Source of the DNA: Haloimpatiens massiliensis | Lineage (GTDB): Bacteria; Bacillota; Clostridia; Clostridiales; Clostridiaceae | DNA: 64,000 nucleotides | Reading direction: 5' to 3' | Assembly: GCF_900184255.1 (NCBI RefSeq) | Contig: NZ_LT854640.1 | Coordinates: 186,345-250,344 of the forward strand | Shown: positions 24,491 to 33,039 of the stretch, one piece after another | Layout of the letters: each line of letters opens with the position of its first letter | Numbering within the stretch: position 1 is the stretch's first letter | Program-made: the position numbers and the translations under genes | The notes under the pieces: model-generated | What the model was told of the DNA's origin: nothing | Database searches by the model: none | The model's input: only the letters and a program-made list of their open reading frames with translations

Positions 24491-26026
24491 ATGGGGTGGT
24501 TTAAAAATATGGTAACAAAAGCCGCAGTAAAACTATTAAATATACAACCTGCAGTATCAACACCAATAATGATACAAGAACCTTTAAGTTATGAAGGTAA
24601 TGTAATGAAAAATAGAATATGGTACAGAGGCGAACCATCAGAACTGGACCAGTTTTTTAAGAATATGGCATTAGATCAAGTTAGTAAATCTAGGTTTTGG
24701 GCTGCAGTTCCTAGTGAAAACTTAAACATAAGGAAAATGCATTCAGGCCTTCCAGCAATTATAGTGGAAACACTAGCAGATATAATTGCAAGTGATATAA
24801 ACAGTATCGATATGGAAGAAATACAAGCAGAAACGTGGGAAGAAATATCTAAGGATAATAAGTTTAATAAATTAATCAAGCAAGCTATTGTTGAAACCCT
24901 TGTGGCTGGTGATGGAGCTTTTAAAATAACCATAGATACTGATTTAACTCCATATCCTATACTAGAGTATTATAGCGGTGAAAGGGTTGATTATACGGTT
25001 AAGAGGGGAAGATTACAAGAGGTATTATTCTTTACTGACTATACTGTTAAGAATAAAAACTATAGACTTATAGAGAGTTTTGGTAAGGGATATATAAAGA
25101 ATAAGCTAGTTGATGAAAGAGGGAATGAAGTCCCTTTATCTTTAGTTCCAGGACTTGAAGAACTAAAGGATGTAACTTTTGATAATAGCTTTATGATGGC
25201 AGTACCTATGAAGTATTTTGAATCGCAAAAATGGGGTGGCAGGGGTAAGAGCATATTTGATAATAAAACAGATTCCTTTGATGCATTGGATGAAATAATA
25301 AGCCAATGGATAGATGCAATAAGAGCTGGAAGAGTACAAAAGTATATTCCTGAGGATTTAATACCCAAGAACCCTAATAATGGTGAACTAATGAAGCCTA
25401 ATCCATTTGATAATCAGTTTATTAAGCTTGGCTCTTCATTGGCAGAAGATGATAAATCTAAAGTAGATATGTTACAACCAGAGATTAGATACCAAGCATT
25501 TATTGAAAGCTATGCAAAGGCTTTAGATATGTGTCTGCAGGGAATAATATCTCCAGCAACACTAGGAATAGACCTTAAGAAGTTAGATAATGCAGAAGCA
25601 CAAAGAGAAAAGGAAAAGACCACTTTATATACTAGAAAGAAGATAATAGATGAACTTCAAGAAGTATTATACGAACTAATCAATGTTATATTTAAAACGT
25701 ATAATACTATGAATAATAAAGCATGTATAGAAGATATCGAAGTAACAATTAACTTTGGTGAGTATGCTTCACCTAGCTTTGATGATAAGGTTGAAACAGT
25801 AGGAAAAGCTAAGACTTTTGGTGTTATGTCTATAGAGCAATGTGTTGAAGAATTATATGGAGACACATGGACAGAAGAAGAAAAAGAAGAAGAGGTTAAG
25901 AGGCTCAAAGCAGAACAGGGACTACTTGAAGCAGAAGAACCAAAAGTAACAGATGATGAAGAGTTAGACAATGAAGGAGATAATACAGAGAATATCCCAG
26001 AGGATGAAGAAGATGACGAAGAATAG
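24491..26026 (+). CDS. Phage portal protein (SPP1 gp6-like)
   Basis: This 511-residue portal follows terminase in the usual order. Recognisable segments include IWYRGEPSELDQFFKNM near residue 42, the long central beta-rich clip and stem region, LGIDLKKLDNAEAQREKEKT near 360, and a strongly acidic C-terminal tail. It forms the dodecameric channel at one capsid vertex. AGGAGG precedes the ATG. Confidence 0.92.
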   Translation: MGWFKNMVTKAAVKLLNIQPAVSTPIMIQEPLSYEGNVMKNRIWYRGEPSELDQFFKNMALDQVSKSRFWAAVPSENLNIRKMHSGLPAIIVETLADIIASDINSIDMEEIQAETWEEISKDNKFNKLIKQAIVETLVAGDGAFKITIDTDLTPYPILEYYSGERVDYTVKRGRLQEVLFFTDYTVKNKNYRLIESFGKGYIKNKLVDERGNEVPLSLVPGLEELKDVTFDNSFMMAVPMKYFESQKWGGRGKSIFDNKTDSFDALDEIISQWIDAIRAGRVQKYIPEDLIPKNPNNGELMKPNPFDNQFIKLGSSLAEDDKSKVDMLQPEIRYQAFIESYAKALDMCLQGIISPATLGIDLKKLDNAEAQREKEKTTLYTRKKIIDELQEVLYELINVIFKTYNTMNNKACIEDIEVTINFGEYASPSFDDKVETVGKAKTFGVMSIEQCVEELYGDTWTEEEKEEEVKRLKAEQGLLEAEEPKVTDDEELDNEGDNTENIPEDEEDDEE

Positions 26027-27716
26027 TAAAGTATCAAAGTTAGGTGATATTTTAAAGAAGTTTACTAAGCAATTCATAAAAAAAGGAGCTAAAAAGGAAA
26101 GAGACAAGGCTTATGATATTAGAAAAATATTTGAGGAAATGGAGCTTAACCTTATATCATCTATGAAAAGAGCTTTTTATTTTCATGAAAGTGAACAAAA
26201 TAAAGAAGGTTTTAAATGGGAACAATGGCAGCTTACTAAACTTAGAGAGATTGAGAAGTATAGAAGGAGAAACAAGAAATTAGTTCAGGAACATAATAGG
26301 CCTATACAACAAACTATAAACAGAGAGTTAAAAGGTAATTATATTAAAGGCCAAAACAGAGTAAGTAAGTTAATAAGCAAGGTTAAAGAATTTCTGGGGT
26401 TTAATAATGAAGCATCCATTAATTTGCCAGAGGATACCTCAGAGAAACAAAGTTTCAAAGAATATATAGCTAAGTTATTAAACAGACCTATAAAACCTCC
26501 TAAGGAAGAAAACTTTTTTGGAGTTAATGATAAGAAACTTGAAGCTCTGCAGGAAACAGTTACTAAGGACTTAAATAAAGCTAGCCAAGCTGTACTTAGA
26601 AAAATGGATGATGTATATAGGCAAACAATATTTAAAACTCATGTATACTTTCAAAATGGTACTAAAACATTAAATCAAGCAATAGATATGGCAACTAAAG
26701 ATTTTTTAGATAAAGGTATAAATAGTATACAATATAAAAATGGTGCTAATGTTAATATCGCAAGCTATGCAGAAATGGCTTTAAGAACTGCATCACACAG
26801 AGCCACATTATTAGGTGAAGGAAAGAAACGTGATGAATATGGATTATATCTTGTAGTAGTAAGTGCTCATGCAAATACGTGTGAGAAATGTTTACCATGG
26901 CAAGGTAAAATACTTATAGATGATGTATTTAGCCACCCAAGTAAAGAGTATATAGAAGAATATAAAGCTAAATACAAGCTATTAAGTGAAGCTATAGAAG
27001 CAGGACTATTACATCCTAACTGTAGGCATACATTAACAACTTATTTTCCTGGTATAACTAAATTACCTGTAGCTCCAGATGAAGAAGAAGCTATAAAGGT
27101 ATATGAAGCTGAACAAAAGCAGAGATATATGGAAAGACAGATTAGAAAGTGGAAAAGAGTCGAGGCTGGAGCTTGTGATTTAGAAAATCAGCAAAAGGCT
27201 CATGCTAAAGTTAAGGGTTTAGAGTATAAAATAAGGGAACACTTAAAAAATAATCCTCAACTTAGAAGAGATTACTACAGAGAAGAACCAGGAGAAGGGA
27301 TAACTAATAAAGCACTAAAAGCTAATGCTAATAGATTGAAACAAAAAGCTTTAGATGATAAAATAGAAGAAACTAGGAAATATATTAAATCAGATGAACA
27401 GCCGAAGAATATCCATCTAGGTAAGCAAGGTAAGCATATCTTAGGGCATAATAACTATATACAAGGGAGAAGCTATCTAACTATATCAATAGAAGAAGCA
27501 GAGCAATTAATCAAAAGGTATGCAAGTACAGGAACGTTTGAGTTACAGCGTAACGGTGAGGTTAAGAATAGAGAGTTAATTGAATGTAATAAGAATATTG
27601 GAATTAATATAAATAACCAAACTGGAGAATTAACAGAAACTAATAGGTTCTATATACACTATAGTAAAGATGGCGTACACATAGTACCAACGTTAAAAGG
27701 AGTTGATAAGAAATGA
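26013..27716 (+). CDS. Minor head protein (SPP1 gp7-like) with C-terminal toxin-50-like domain
   Basis: About 567 residues from ATG 26013 (AGAGGATGA upstream, 14-base overlap with portal). Residues to about 360 are a phage minor head/Mu F-like protein, with the closing motif AHANTCEKCLPWQGK, then LLHPNCRHTLTTYFPG. From about 465 to the end, KQGKHILGHNNYIQGRSYLT and later RELIECNKNIGININ, then TNRFYIHYSKDGVHIVPTLK, resemble polymorphic toxin type 50 (Ntox50), a BECR-fold RNase-like domain found at the C-terminus of such phage head proteins. It may be ejected with the DNA. Toxicity is inference. Confidence 0.87.
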   Translation: MTKNSKVSKLGDILKKFTKQFIKKGAKKERDKAYDIRKIFEEMELNLISSMKRAFYFHESEQNKEGFKWEQWQLTKLREIEKYRRRNKKLVQEHNRPIQQTINRELKGNYIKGQNRVSKLISKVKEFLGFNNEASINLPEDTSEKQSFKEYIAKLLNRPIKPPKEENFFGVNDKKLEALQETVTKDLNKASQAVLRKMDDVYRQTIFKTHVYFQNGTKTLNQAIDMATKDFLDKGINSIQYKNGANVNIASYAEMALRTASHRATLLGEGKKRDEYGLYLVVVSAHANTCEKCLPWQGKILIDDVFSHPSKEYIEEYKAKYKLLSEAIEAGLLHPNCRHTLTTYFPGITKLPVAPDEEEAIKVYEAEQKQRYMERQIRKWKRVEAGACDLENQQKAHAKVKGLEYKIREHLKNNPQLRRDYYREEPGEGITNKALKANANRLKQKALDDKIEETRKYIKSDEQPKNIHLGKQGKHILGHNNYIQGRSYLTISIEEAEQLIKRYASTGTFELQRNGEVKNRELIECNKNIGININNQTGELTETNRFYIHYSKDGVHIVPTLKGVDKK

Positions 27717-27910
27717 GTTTATTAAGGGAATACTTTAATAAGAATGTAAGAATTGTCGATATAGATAATAGAGAATTTACTGGCTATGTAGAAACCTATA
27801 CACCACCTATAGACAGCGAGGAAGAATTAGAGGAAATATCTATATTAGACAAGTCAAATAATCTAATAGGGTTTAATGAAGAAGAAATAAAAAGTATAGA
27901 AGAAATTTAA
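27713..27910 (+). CDS. Small LSM-like protein downstream of the toxin-like domain
   Basis: This acidic 65-residue protein overlaps the minor head gene by four bases (ATGA). The strand pattern NVRIVDIDNREFTGYVETYT, then LIGFNEEEIKSIEEI suggests an LSM/Sm-like small barrel. Its tight coupling to the Ntox50-like domain makes it a candidate immunity or antitoxin partner, but no such activity is known to me. It is followed directly by a terminator. Confidence 0.78.
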   Translation: MSLLREYFNKNVRIVDIDNREFTGYVETYTPPIDSEEELEEISILDKSNNLIGFNEEEIKSIEEI

Positions 27911-27947
27911 AAGCGCTTACTAAGTAAAAATAGTAGGTGCTTTTATT
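27909..27947 (+). terminator. Intrinsic terminator
   Basis: AAAGCGCTTACTA pairs with TAGTAGGTGCTTT (wobbles) followed by TATT. A closely related hairpin with the same following bases ends the cassette at 33040-33076. Confidence 0.75.
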
Positions 27948-27980
27948 ATGCTTAAAATTAAGTGCAGGGAGGATTAAGGT

Positions 27981-28109
27981 ATGGGTTTAATAATAGATAC
28001 AATATTGATTCCACTATTAGCTATAAGCACTATTTCTGATTATAAAAAGATAAAATCAAATAAAGAATTGATTGAAACATTAAATAAAACATTAGAAAAA
28101 ATTGATTAA
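27981..28109 (+). CDS. Hypothetical 42-residue phage peptide
   Basis: A GGAGG ribosome site and ATG at 27981 open a 42-codon frame: a short hydrophobic N-terminus (GLIIDTILIPLLAI) and a charged helix (SNKELIETLNKTLEKID). It lies between two terminators, as a tiny independent unit. Possibly membrane-associated. Function unknown. Confidence 0.55.
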   Translation: MGLIIDTILIPLLAISTISDYKKIKSNKELIETLNKTLEKID

Positions 28110-28136
28110 GTCTTAGAAATAAGGCTTTTTATTTTG
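28108..28136 (+). terminator. Small intrinsic terminator
   Basis: AAGTCTTA pairs with TAAGGCTT around GAAA, followed by T3ATTTT. Confidence 0.65.
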
Positions 28137-28156
28137 CTCTTTTTTAAGTGTTGCAG

Positions 28157-28208
28157 AGCATAAAGAACAACGGTACTCCTAACTGGGAGCAACCAGTATA
28201 AATATGCT
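28157..28208 (+). promoter_or_regulatory. Structured leader of the scaffold-capsid genes
   Basis: AGCATA (28157-28162) pairs with TATGCT (28203-28208) and encloses a hairpin, GGT-A-CTCC ... GGAG-CA-ACC. It ends just before the GGAGGG ribosome site of the scaffold gene, so it could influence translation or serve as an mRNA processing site. By eye only. Confidence 0.4.
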
Positions 28209-28224
28209 ATTGGAGGGAATAGAA

Positions 28225-28806
28225 ATGGAATGGTTAAGAAAATTATTAGAAAGTGCAACTATTAAAGATGGAAAGCTAGATATTGATGGATTAATGAAGT
28301 CAATAAATACTGAATTTCCTAAAAATGCAGTACCAAAAGATAAATTTAACGAGGTTTCAGAAGCTAAAAAGCAATTAGAAAGTGATATTAAAGAAAGAGA
28401 TAATCAGCTTGAAACTCTTAAAAAGTCAACTGGTGACAATGCGGAGTTACAAAAACAAATTGAAACATTGCAAACTGATAATAAGAAAAAAGATGAAGAA
28501 TATCAAGCTCAATTAAAAGATTTGCAAGTATCTAATGCAATCAAATTGGCTGTAGCTGATAAGGCACAGGATGCTGAATTAGTAGCAGGATTATTTGATA
28601 AGTCTAAATTAATCCTAGGTGATGATGGTAAAATTACAGGACTTGAGGATCAATTAAAAAATTTACAAGAAAGTAAGGCTTTTTTATTCAAGCAAGAAGA
28701 AAAACAAGAAACTCAACCAGGTTTTAAAATTGGAGTTGATGGTACATCACAAAATGGAGATGTTAATAGTCAATTAGCTTCAATCTTTGGAAACAGTACT
28801 AAATAA
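28225..28806 (+). CDS. Phage scaffolding protein (GP20 family)
   Basis: About 193 residues from ATG 28225, with GGAGGG seven bases upstream. Mostly coiled coil (about 35-115, KQLESDIKERDNQLETLKK) followed by AIKLAVADKAQDAELVAGLF, the pattern of phage minor structural protein GP20, the scaffold of SPP1-like and many clostridial phages. It lies just before the major capsid gene. An in-frame ATG at 28204 lies upstream of the ribosome site. Confidence 0.9.
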   Translation: MEWLRKLLESATIKDGKLDIDGLMKSINTEFPKNAVPKDKFNEVSEAKKQLESDIKERDNQLETLKKSTGDNAELQKQIETLQTDNKKKDEEYQAQLKDLQVSNAIKLAVADKAQDAELVAGLFDKSKLILGDDGKITGLEDQLKNLQESKAFLFKQEEKQETQPGFKIGVDGTSQNGDVNSQLASIFGNSTK

Positions 28807-28824
28807 TAAAGGAGAGATGATGAT

Positions 28825-29730
28825 ATGGCAGTAATTAGTTATGCTGAACAATTCGAAAGAGAGTTACAACAAAAATATGTAAGGGAGCTAACATCATATG
28901 CGTTAACTCAATCTAATCCAGGAGTTAAATTTATTAATGCACAAACTATAAAGTTACCTAGATTAACTTTAAGTGGATACAAGGACCATAATAGAAATGC
29001 TATGGGATTCAACACTGGAACTATAGCAAATGATTGGGAACCAAAGAAACTAGCTCATGATAGGGATATTGAGTTTGCACTAGACCCAATGGATATAGAC
29101 GAAACTAATCTAGTTTTAGAAGTGGCTAATATCCAAAATGTATTTGAGACAGAGCAGGCAATACCTGAAAAGGATAGTTACAGATACTCTAAGTTATATG
29201 CAGAAGCAAAGACTTATAAAGCTAAAGGGGCTGTTATAGATAATACAGTTCTTACAGTAGCTAATATACTAGATTGGTTTGATACTCAAATGGAAAAGAT
29301 GGACGATGAAGGAGTTCCTGCTGAGGGAAGAATACTTTATGTTACACCAGCTATAAATAAATTACTTAAAAATGCTAGCGGTTTATCTAGAAATATTGAT
29401 GTAACTTCAAACAACGGTAAGATTGATAGAAGAGTTTATTCATTAGATGATGTTAATATTGTTAAGGTACCAAGTGCTAGATTTAAAACTAAATATGACT
29501 TTACTAATGGTTGTGTACCAGCAGGAGATGCAAAGCAAATCCATATGGTACTTGTGCATCCTTCTTGTGTTGTATCAAGAGATAAATATGCTTACATGAA
29601 GTTATTCACACCTGGTACAGATTCGAGAACAGCAGATAAATATATATATCAAAATAGATACTACACAGATACATTCTTAATAGAGAATAAAGCTTGTGGT
29701 ATTGCAATTAATGCTGAAGCGGAAGCATAG
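28825..29730 (+). CDS. Major capsid protein
   Basis: This 301-residue protein lies directly after the scaffold. Segments such as QTIKLPRLTLSGYKDHNRN, then DIEFALDPMDIDETN, then EKDSYRYSKLYAEAK are typical of the N4-gp56/SPP1-like HK97-fold capsid proteins of clostridial siphophages. Position, length and the strong AAAGGAGAG ribosome site support the call. Confidence 0.9.
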   Translation: MAVISYAEQFERELQQKYVRELTSYALTQSNPGVKFINAQTIKLPRLTLSGYKDHNRNAMGFNTGTIANDWEPKKLAHDRDIEFALDPMDIDETNLVLEVANIQNVFETEQAIPEKDSYRYSKLYAEAKTYKAKGAVIDNTVLTVANILDWFDTQMEKMDDEGVPAEGRILYVTPAINKLLKNASGLSRNIDVTSNNGKIDRRVYSLDDVNIVKVPSARFKTKYDFTNGCVPAGDAKQIHMVLVHPSCVVSRDKYAYMKLFTPGTDSRTADKYIYQNRYYTDTFLIENKACGIAINAEAEA

Positions 29731-29741
29731 GAGGGATATAA

Positions 29742-29975
29742 ATGAAGGCAAGCAAGGATAACAAGGTTTATACGATAGATGAAACTCAAAAAGAAGCTTA
29801 TGCAGCACAAGGATATGACATTATGGATGATGAAGGTAATATAGTTAAGTATGGAGCTGGCAAAACTGTTTCATATGAAGAATATAAGGAATTAGAGGAC
29901 AAGGCTGTAAAACTAGAGAAAGAAAATAAAAAGCTAAAAGAAGAAAACAAGGAATTAAAGAAGGGTGACAAGTAG
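29742..29975 (+). CDS. Small coiled-coil head protein
   Basis: This 77-residue protein has a short N-terminal fold (NKVYTIDETQKEAYAAQGYD) and a charged coiled coil at 50-77 (LEKENKKLKEENKELKKG). Proteins of this type are regularly found between capsid and connector genes in clostridial phages. A role in the head or head-tail joint is inferred from position. Confidence 0.72.
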   Translation: MKASKDNKVYTIDETQKEAYAAQGYDIMDDEGNIVKYGAGKTVSYEEYKELEDKAVKLEKENKKLKEENKELKKGDK

Positions 29976-30006
29976 TTACTCTTCTTTTTCTTAAGGATGT
30001 GATTTA

Positions 30007-30372
30007 ATGTCTTATGCAGATTCAGCTTACTATAAAAATGAATATGTAGGGAATATCATATCGGATGAAGATTTAAATTCAAAATTAAGTAGAGCTTCTG
30101 AACAGATAGATAACTTAACTTATAATAGAATCTCAGCTATAGGTTTTGATAATCTTACAGAATTTCAAAAGGATAAAGTAAGGAAAGCAGTGTGTTACCA
30201 AGCTGATTTTATAACTCAATATGGTGAATATTTAAACATGCCATTAAGCGGATATTCTGCTGGAAGTATAAGCCTTTCGTTTAATCCAAAAGAAGGCGGA
30301 GGAAATATAAAAACTTCTGACGAGGTTATTAATTTGCTTAGATCTACTGGACTTACTTCAAGGAGGTTGTAG
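30007..30372 (+). CDS. Head-tail connector (adaptor) protein
   Basis: This 121-residue helical protein (SYADSAYYKNEYVGNIISDE, then SRASEQIDNLTYNRI) matches the gp6/gp15-like adaptors that attach beneath the portal. It is the first of four small connector genes in the usual order. Confidence 0.85.
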   Translation: MSYADSAYYKNEYVGNIISDEDLNSKLSRASEQIDNLTYNRISAIGFDNLTEFQKDKVRKAVCYQADFITQYGEYLNMPLSGYSAGSISLSFNPKEGGGNIKTSDEVINLLRSTGLTSRRL

Positions 30373-30374
30373 TT

Positions 30375-30701
30375 ATGCTAGGGAAACTTCCATTTCCAAA
30401 GTGGATATTGGTAACACCAGTAAAGATATATCAAACGGAAATAAGTGAAGATGGTGAGCCTGTAGAAAACTTAATTTATGATGGATTATGTAATTATAAT
30501 GAAAAAACCAAACAAACATTAGATGCAGAAAGAAGGCTCATAACTCTTTCAGGTAAGGTCATTGTTGAAGGTGATATTAATCCAGGTAAATTGATTGAGG
30601 GATATGTGAAAATTGGAGAAATAAAAAAAGATATATTTAAGACTTCAAGACCACGTAATCCGGATGGTTCAGTTTTCAGTACTGAATTGGAGTTGATTTA
30701 A
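30375..30701 (+). CDS. Minor capsid / head-closure protein (Minor_capsid_1 type)
   Basis: This beta-rich 108-residue protein (ILVTPVKIYQTEISEDGEPV, then KVIVEGDINPGKLIEGYVKI) lies in the stopper position after the adaptor. It resembles the Minor_capsid_1 family. It overlaps the next gene by one base. Confidence 0.82.
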   Translation: MLGKLPFPKWILVTPVKIYQTEISEDGEPVENLIYDGLCNYNEKTKQTLDAERRLITLSGKVIVEGDINPGKLIEGYVKIGEIKKDIFKTSRPRNPDGSVFSTELELI

Positions 30702-31087
30702 TGGGTGTTAAAGTAACTATAAAATTGGATAATTCAAAAATAAATACTCTAATTGAGGCACAAAAGAAAGCTTTAGAAATGACTACAGAAGCTGTTAAGA
30801 GTGACATAGTTACTTCTGCAGTAGTACCCAAACAAACAGGTGAACTTGAGATAAGTCATTTTGTAGATACATCACAAATTGATGAAATGAAAACCTCAAT
30901 TAATGTTAGTGGCCCACCATATGCAAGGAGATTATACTGGCATCCAGAGTATAATTTTAGAACAGATAAAAATATAAATGCCCAAGGAAAATGGATGCAG
31001 CCCTATATTGATGGAGAAAAGAAAGACTTTGCTAAAAATACTTTTAAAATAAATTTAAAGCAGCTCTCAAGGGGGTTGATTAAGTAA
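30701..31087 (+). CDS. Minor capsid protein 2-like (head-tail joining)
   Basis: This 128-residue protein (VVPKQTGELEISHFVDTSQI, then NVSGPPYARRLYWHPEYNFR) matches the Minor_capsid_2/HK97 gp10-like family of head-tail joining proteins. One-base overlaps on both sides show strict coupling. Confidence 0.85.
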   Translation: MGVKVTIKLDNSKINTLIEAQKKALEMTTEAVKSDIVTSAVVPKQTGELEISHFVDTSQIDEMKTSINVSGPPYARRLYWHPEYNFRTDKNINAQGKWMQPYIDGEKKDFAKNTFKINLKQLSRGLIK

Positions 31088-31473
31088 TGTTATTAAGTGA
31101 CGTAAGAGAATTTTTAAAAACAAAAATAGATTGTCCGCAATGGTATAGTGGGAAAATAGATGGAAGTAAGGAGCAATGCATAGGATTATATAATGTACAA
31201 GGTCCTGCTCCTAATTTAGCCTTAGGAGGATTAGCAAACACAAGTTATTCCGCCAAGGCTATTTCTATATTGGTTCACTGGACTAAGAATTGCAATATTG
31301 CAGAGCAAAAGGCTCAAGAAGTATATAATGCTTTATTTGGACAAGGTGGTACTATTGGAGGGCATAGGATAATTAAGTTTGATATGAGAACATCAGAGCC
31401 TATAGGAGTAGGAACAGATACAAATGGTGTTTTTGAATTTGTAATAGAAACAGTAATTTATTATGAAAGGTAG
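31087..31473 (+). CDS. Minor capsid protein 3 / tail terminator
   Basis: This 128-residue protein (GLYNVQGPAPNLALGGLANT, then EQKAQEVYNALFGQGGTIGG) matches the phage minor capsid protein family PF12691, which has a tail-terminator fold. It is placed immediately before the tail tube gene, as expected. Confidence 0.85.
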   Translation: MLLSDVREFLKTKIDCPQWYSGKIDGSKEQCIGLYNVQGPAPNLALGGLANTSYSAKAISILVHWTKNCNIAEQKAQEVYNALFGQGGTIGGHRIIKFDMRTSEPIGVGTDTNGVFEFVIETVIYYER

Positions 31474-31482
31474 GTAATGTAA

Positions 31483-31935
31483 ATGGCATTTACAGGAGTA
31501 TTTCCAGTTTATAACCTTAAATTTAAGGTTGGGGTAAAAGGAAAAGAAAGTACAACCCCTACAGATATGAAAGAGATAGCTGATTTAGAGAACTTTGGTA
31601 TAAGTATAGATGGTAAGGTGGAGGATTGGACACCAATGACCACTGCGGGATGGGCAAGAGCATTAATGACTGGTAAAGCATTCTCTATAAGTTTAAAAGG
31701 AAAAAGAAACGTAGGAGATCCAGGTAATGATTATGTAGCAAACACAGCTTGGAAAGATGGATTGGATTGTAGCACAAAAGGTGAGATAGAATTTCCAGAT
31801 GGTGCAAAACTTACATTTGATTGTGTTATAGATGTTAAGAACGTAGGTGGTGGAGATTCTACTAATGTTGCACCACTTGAGTTCGATTTAAAAGGTGATG
31901 GTAAACCAACATATACACCAGCAGAAGTAGTATAG
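31483..31935 (+). CDS. Major tail (tube) protein
   Basis: This 150-residue beta-rich protein (VYNLKFKVGVKGKESTTPTD, then SISLKGKRNVGDPGNDYVAN) matches major tail proteins of clostridial siphophages. It follows the terminator protein and precedes the chaperone pair. It should polymerise into the tail tube, whose length is set by the 1019-residue tape measure. Confidence 0.87.
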   Translation: MAFTGVFPVYNLKFKVGVKGKESTTPTDMKEIADLENFGISIDGKVEDWTPMTTAGWARALMTGKAFSISLKGKRNVGDPGNDYVANTAWKDGLDCSTKGEIEFPDGAKLTFDCVIDVKNVGGGDSTNVAPLEFDLKGDGKPTYTPAEVV

Positions 31936-31949
31936 TAGGAGGGATATAA

Positions 31950-32291
31950 ATGGCTAAGATATATAATATAATGGATAGGCTTACAAATGATAAACCCGAA
32001 ATTAAAATTGATAATGAACATGTGTATAAAGTAAACAATAGTAAGAATACAGCTATACTTATAAAGTCGTTAAGTGAAGATCCAAAACTTGAAGAATTTG
32101 AAATGATGGACAAAATTGTGGAGGCTGGACTTGGAAAAGAAGCGTTAGAGTATATAAATAGTCTAGAACTATCACTGAAAGGCTATGAAGCAATTATGAA
32201 TGCTATTATGGCAGCCATAAGTGAACAGGATTTAGAAGATATTGAAAAAATGGCAGAGCAAGAAATGAAAAAAATAACTAAAAAAAAGTAA
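31950..32291 (+). CDS. Tail assembly chaperone G-like
   Basis: This 113-residue helical protein takes the gpG position between the tail tube and tape measure. It ends with a Lys-rich A-tract (MKKITKKK). The next frame is entered by a probable -1 frameshift at the terminal A run, giving the longer G-T product. The short form is the main product of such genes. Confidence 0.85.
   Translation: MAKIYNIMDRLTNDKPEIKIDNEHVYKVNNSKNTAILIKSLSEDPKLEEFEMMDKIVEAGLGKEALEYINSLELSLKGYEAIMNAIMAAISEQDLEDIEKMAEQEMKKITKKK
32280..32289 (+). other. Slippery site for programmed -1 frameshift
   Basis: The zero frame reads ACT AAA AAA AAG TAA. The run of eight A residues before G allows A AAA AAA slippage, after which the -1 frame continues AAA GTA AAT AAG TGG. 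A -1 frame stop (TAA at 32279) lies just upstream, so the shift must happen within this tract. Confidence 0.75.
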
Positions 32292-32614
32292 ATAAGTGGT
32301 ATGATTTGTTTGAAGATTGGGGGCTAATAGAAGCCTCCTTTACTTCTCAATACGGGATTAGATTAAGAAATGAGAATGATATGTCATGGGGTGAATTTTG
32401 TACACTTTTAGCTGGTATAATGCCTAAAACCCCCCTAGGTGAAGTAGTTAATGTTAGAAGTGAAGAAAATAAGGATATATTAAAAAACTTCACTCCTGAA
32501 CAACATAGAATTAGAAACGAATGGAGAAATAGACAAGTAGATGATATGACAAATGAAGAAAAGAAGGAAAAAATAAAAGAATTACAAGAAATATTTGCAA
32601 AAGCTTTTAGTTAA
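32282..32614 (+). CDS. Tail chaperone T extension (Gp15 family), read by -1 frameshift
   Basis: The frame is open from 32282 and matches phage Gp15 proteins (VNKWYDLFEDWGLIEASFTS, then RLRNENDMSWGEFCTLLAGI). No ATG or ribosome site exists at its beginning; a TTG at 32306 would cut off the conserved VNKWYDL start. It is best read as the C-terminal part of a G-T fusion made by -1 frameshifting, the usual arrangement in long-tailed phages. The fusion would be about 220 residues. Confidence 0.82.
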   Translation, partial: KKVNKWYDLFEDWGLIEASFTSQYGIRLRNENDMSWGEFCTLLAGIMPKTPLGEVVNVRSEENKDILKNFTPEQHRIRNEWRNRQVDDMTNEEKKEKIKELQEIFAKAFS

Positions 32615-32624
32615 TGTATATTAT
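32595..32624 (+). promoter_or_regulatory. Candidate promoter of the zinc-ribbon moron
   Basis: TTGCAA, 18 bp, TATTAT (or TATAAT three bases on), 32 bases before the next ATG and inside the end of the chaperone gene. Confidence 0.4.
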
Positions 32625-32655
32625 AATTAAGATATGTTAACTAGGAGGGGAGTAT

Positions 32656-33024
32656 ATGGGTTTATTAAATGGCTTAAAAAAGCAAATGAAAGAGGCTTAT
32701 GAAGAAGGTAAAAATAAAGGTAAAAAATTAGGTTCTTTTGAATATCAATCTGAAAAAATAGAAGAAAAAAAACAAAAGAAATTACAGGAAAAAGAGAGAA
32801 TATCCAATATGAAAAAAGAGGGCGTAGTATTTTGCCCTAAGTGTAAAAGTACATCTATAACTTATGTTGAAAAACATAAAAAGTTGAGTATAGGTAGAGC
32901 AGTTGTAGGTGGAGCATTGGCAGGCGAAACAGGAGCCATTCTCGGAGGATTAACCAGTAAAAAAGTAAAAGGAAAGGTTAAATGTTTAAATTGTGGCTAT
33001 GAATGGAAACCAGGAAAAAGATAA
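32656..33024 (+). CDS. Zinc-ribbon protein with glycine-rich membrane-like segment (moron candidate)
   Basis: This 122-residue protein has a charged coiled coil (1-52), two zinc-ligand pairs, CPKC near 59 and CLNC near 111, and between them a Gly/Ala stretch (GRAVVGGALAGETGAILGGL) that could form a membrane hairpin. It interrupts the chaperone to tape-measure order and has a promoter-like sequence and its own terminator, which is how lysogenic-conversion genes look. Function unknown. Confidence 0.75.
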   Translation: MGLLNGLKKQMKEAYEEGKNKGKKLGSFEYQSEKIEEKKQKKLQEKERISNMKKEGVVFCPKCKSTSITYVEKHKKLSIGRAVVGGALAGETGAILGGLTSKKVKGKVKCLNCGYEWKPGKR

Positions 33025-33039
33025 TATATATTTTTAGAT

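Noticed and set aside
27713..27910. Firm naming of the small gene as an immunity protein
   Set aside because: Position alone supports it. The LSM-like pattern could equally be a structural accessory protein, so the call stays descriptive.
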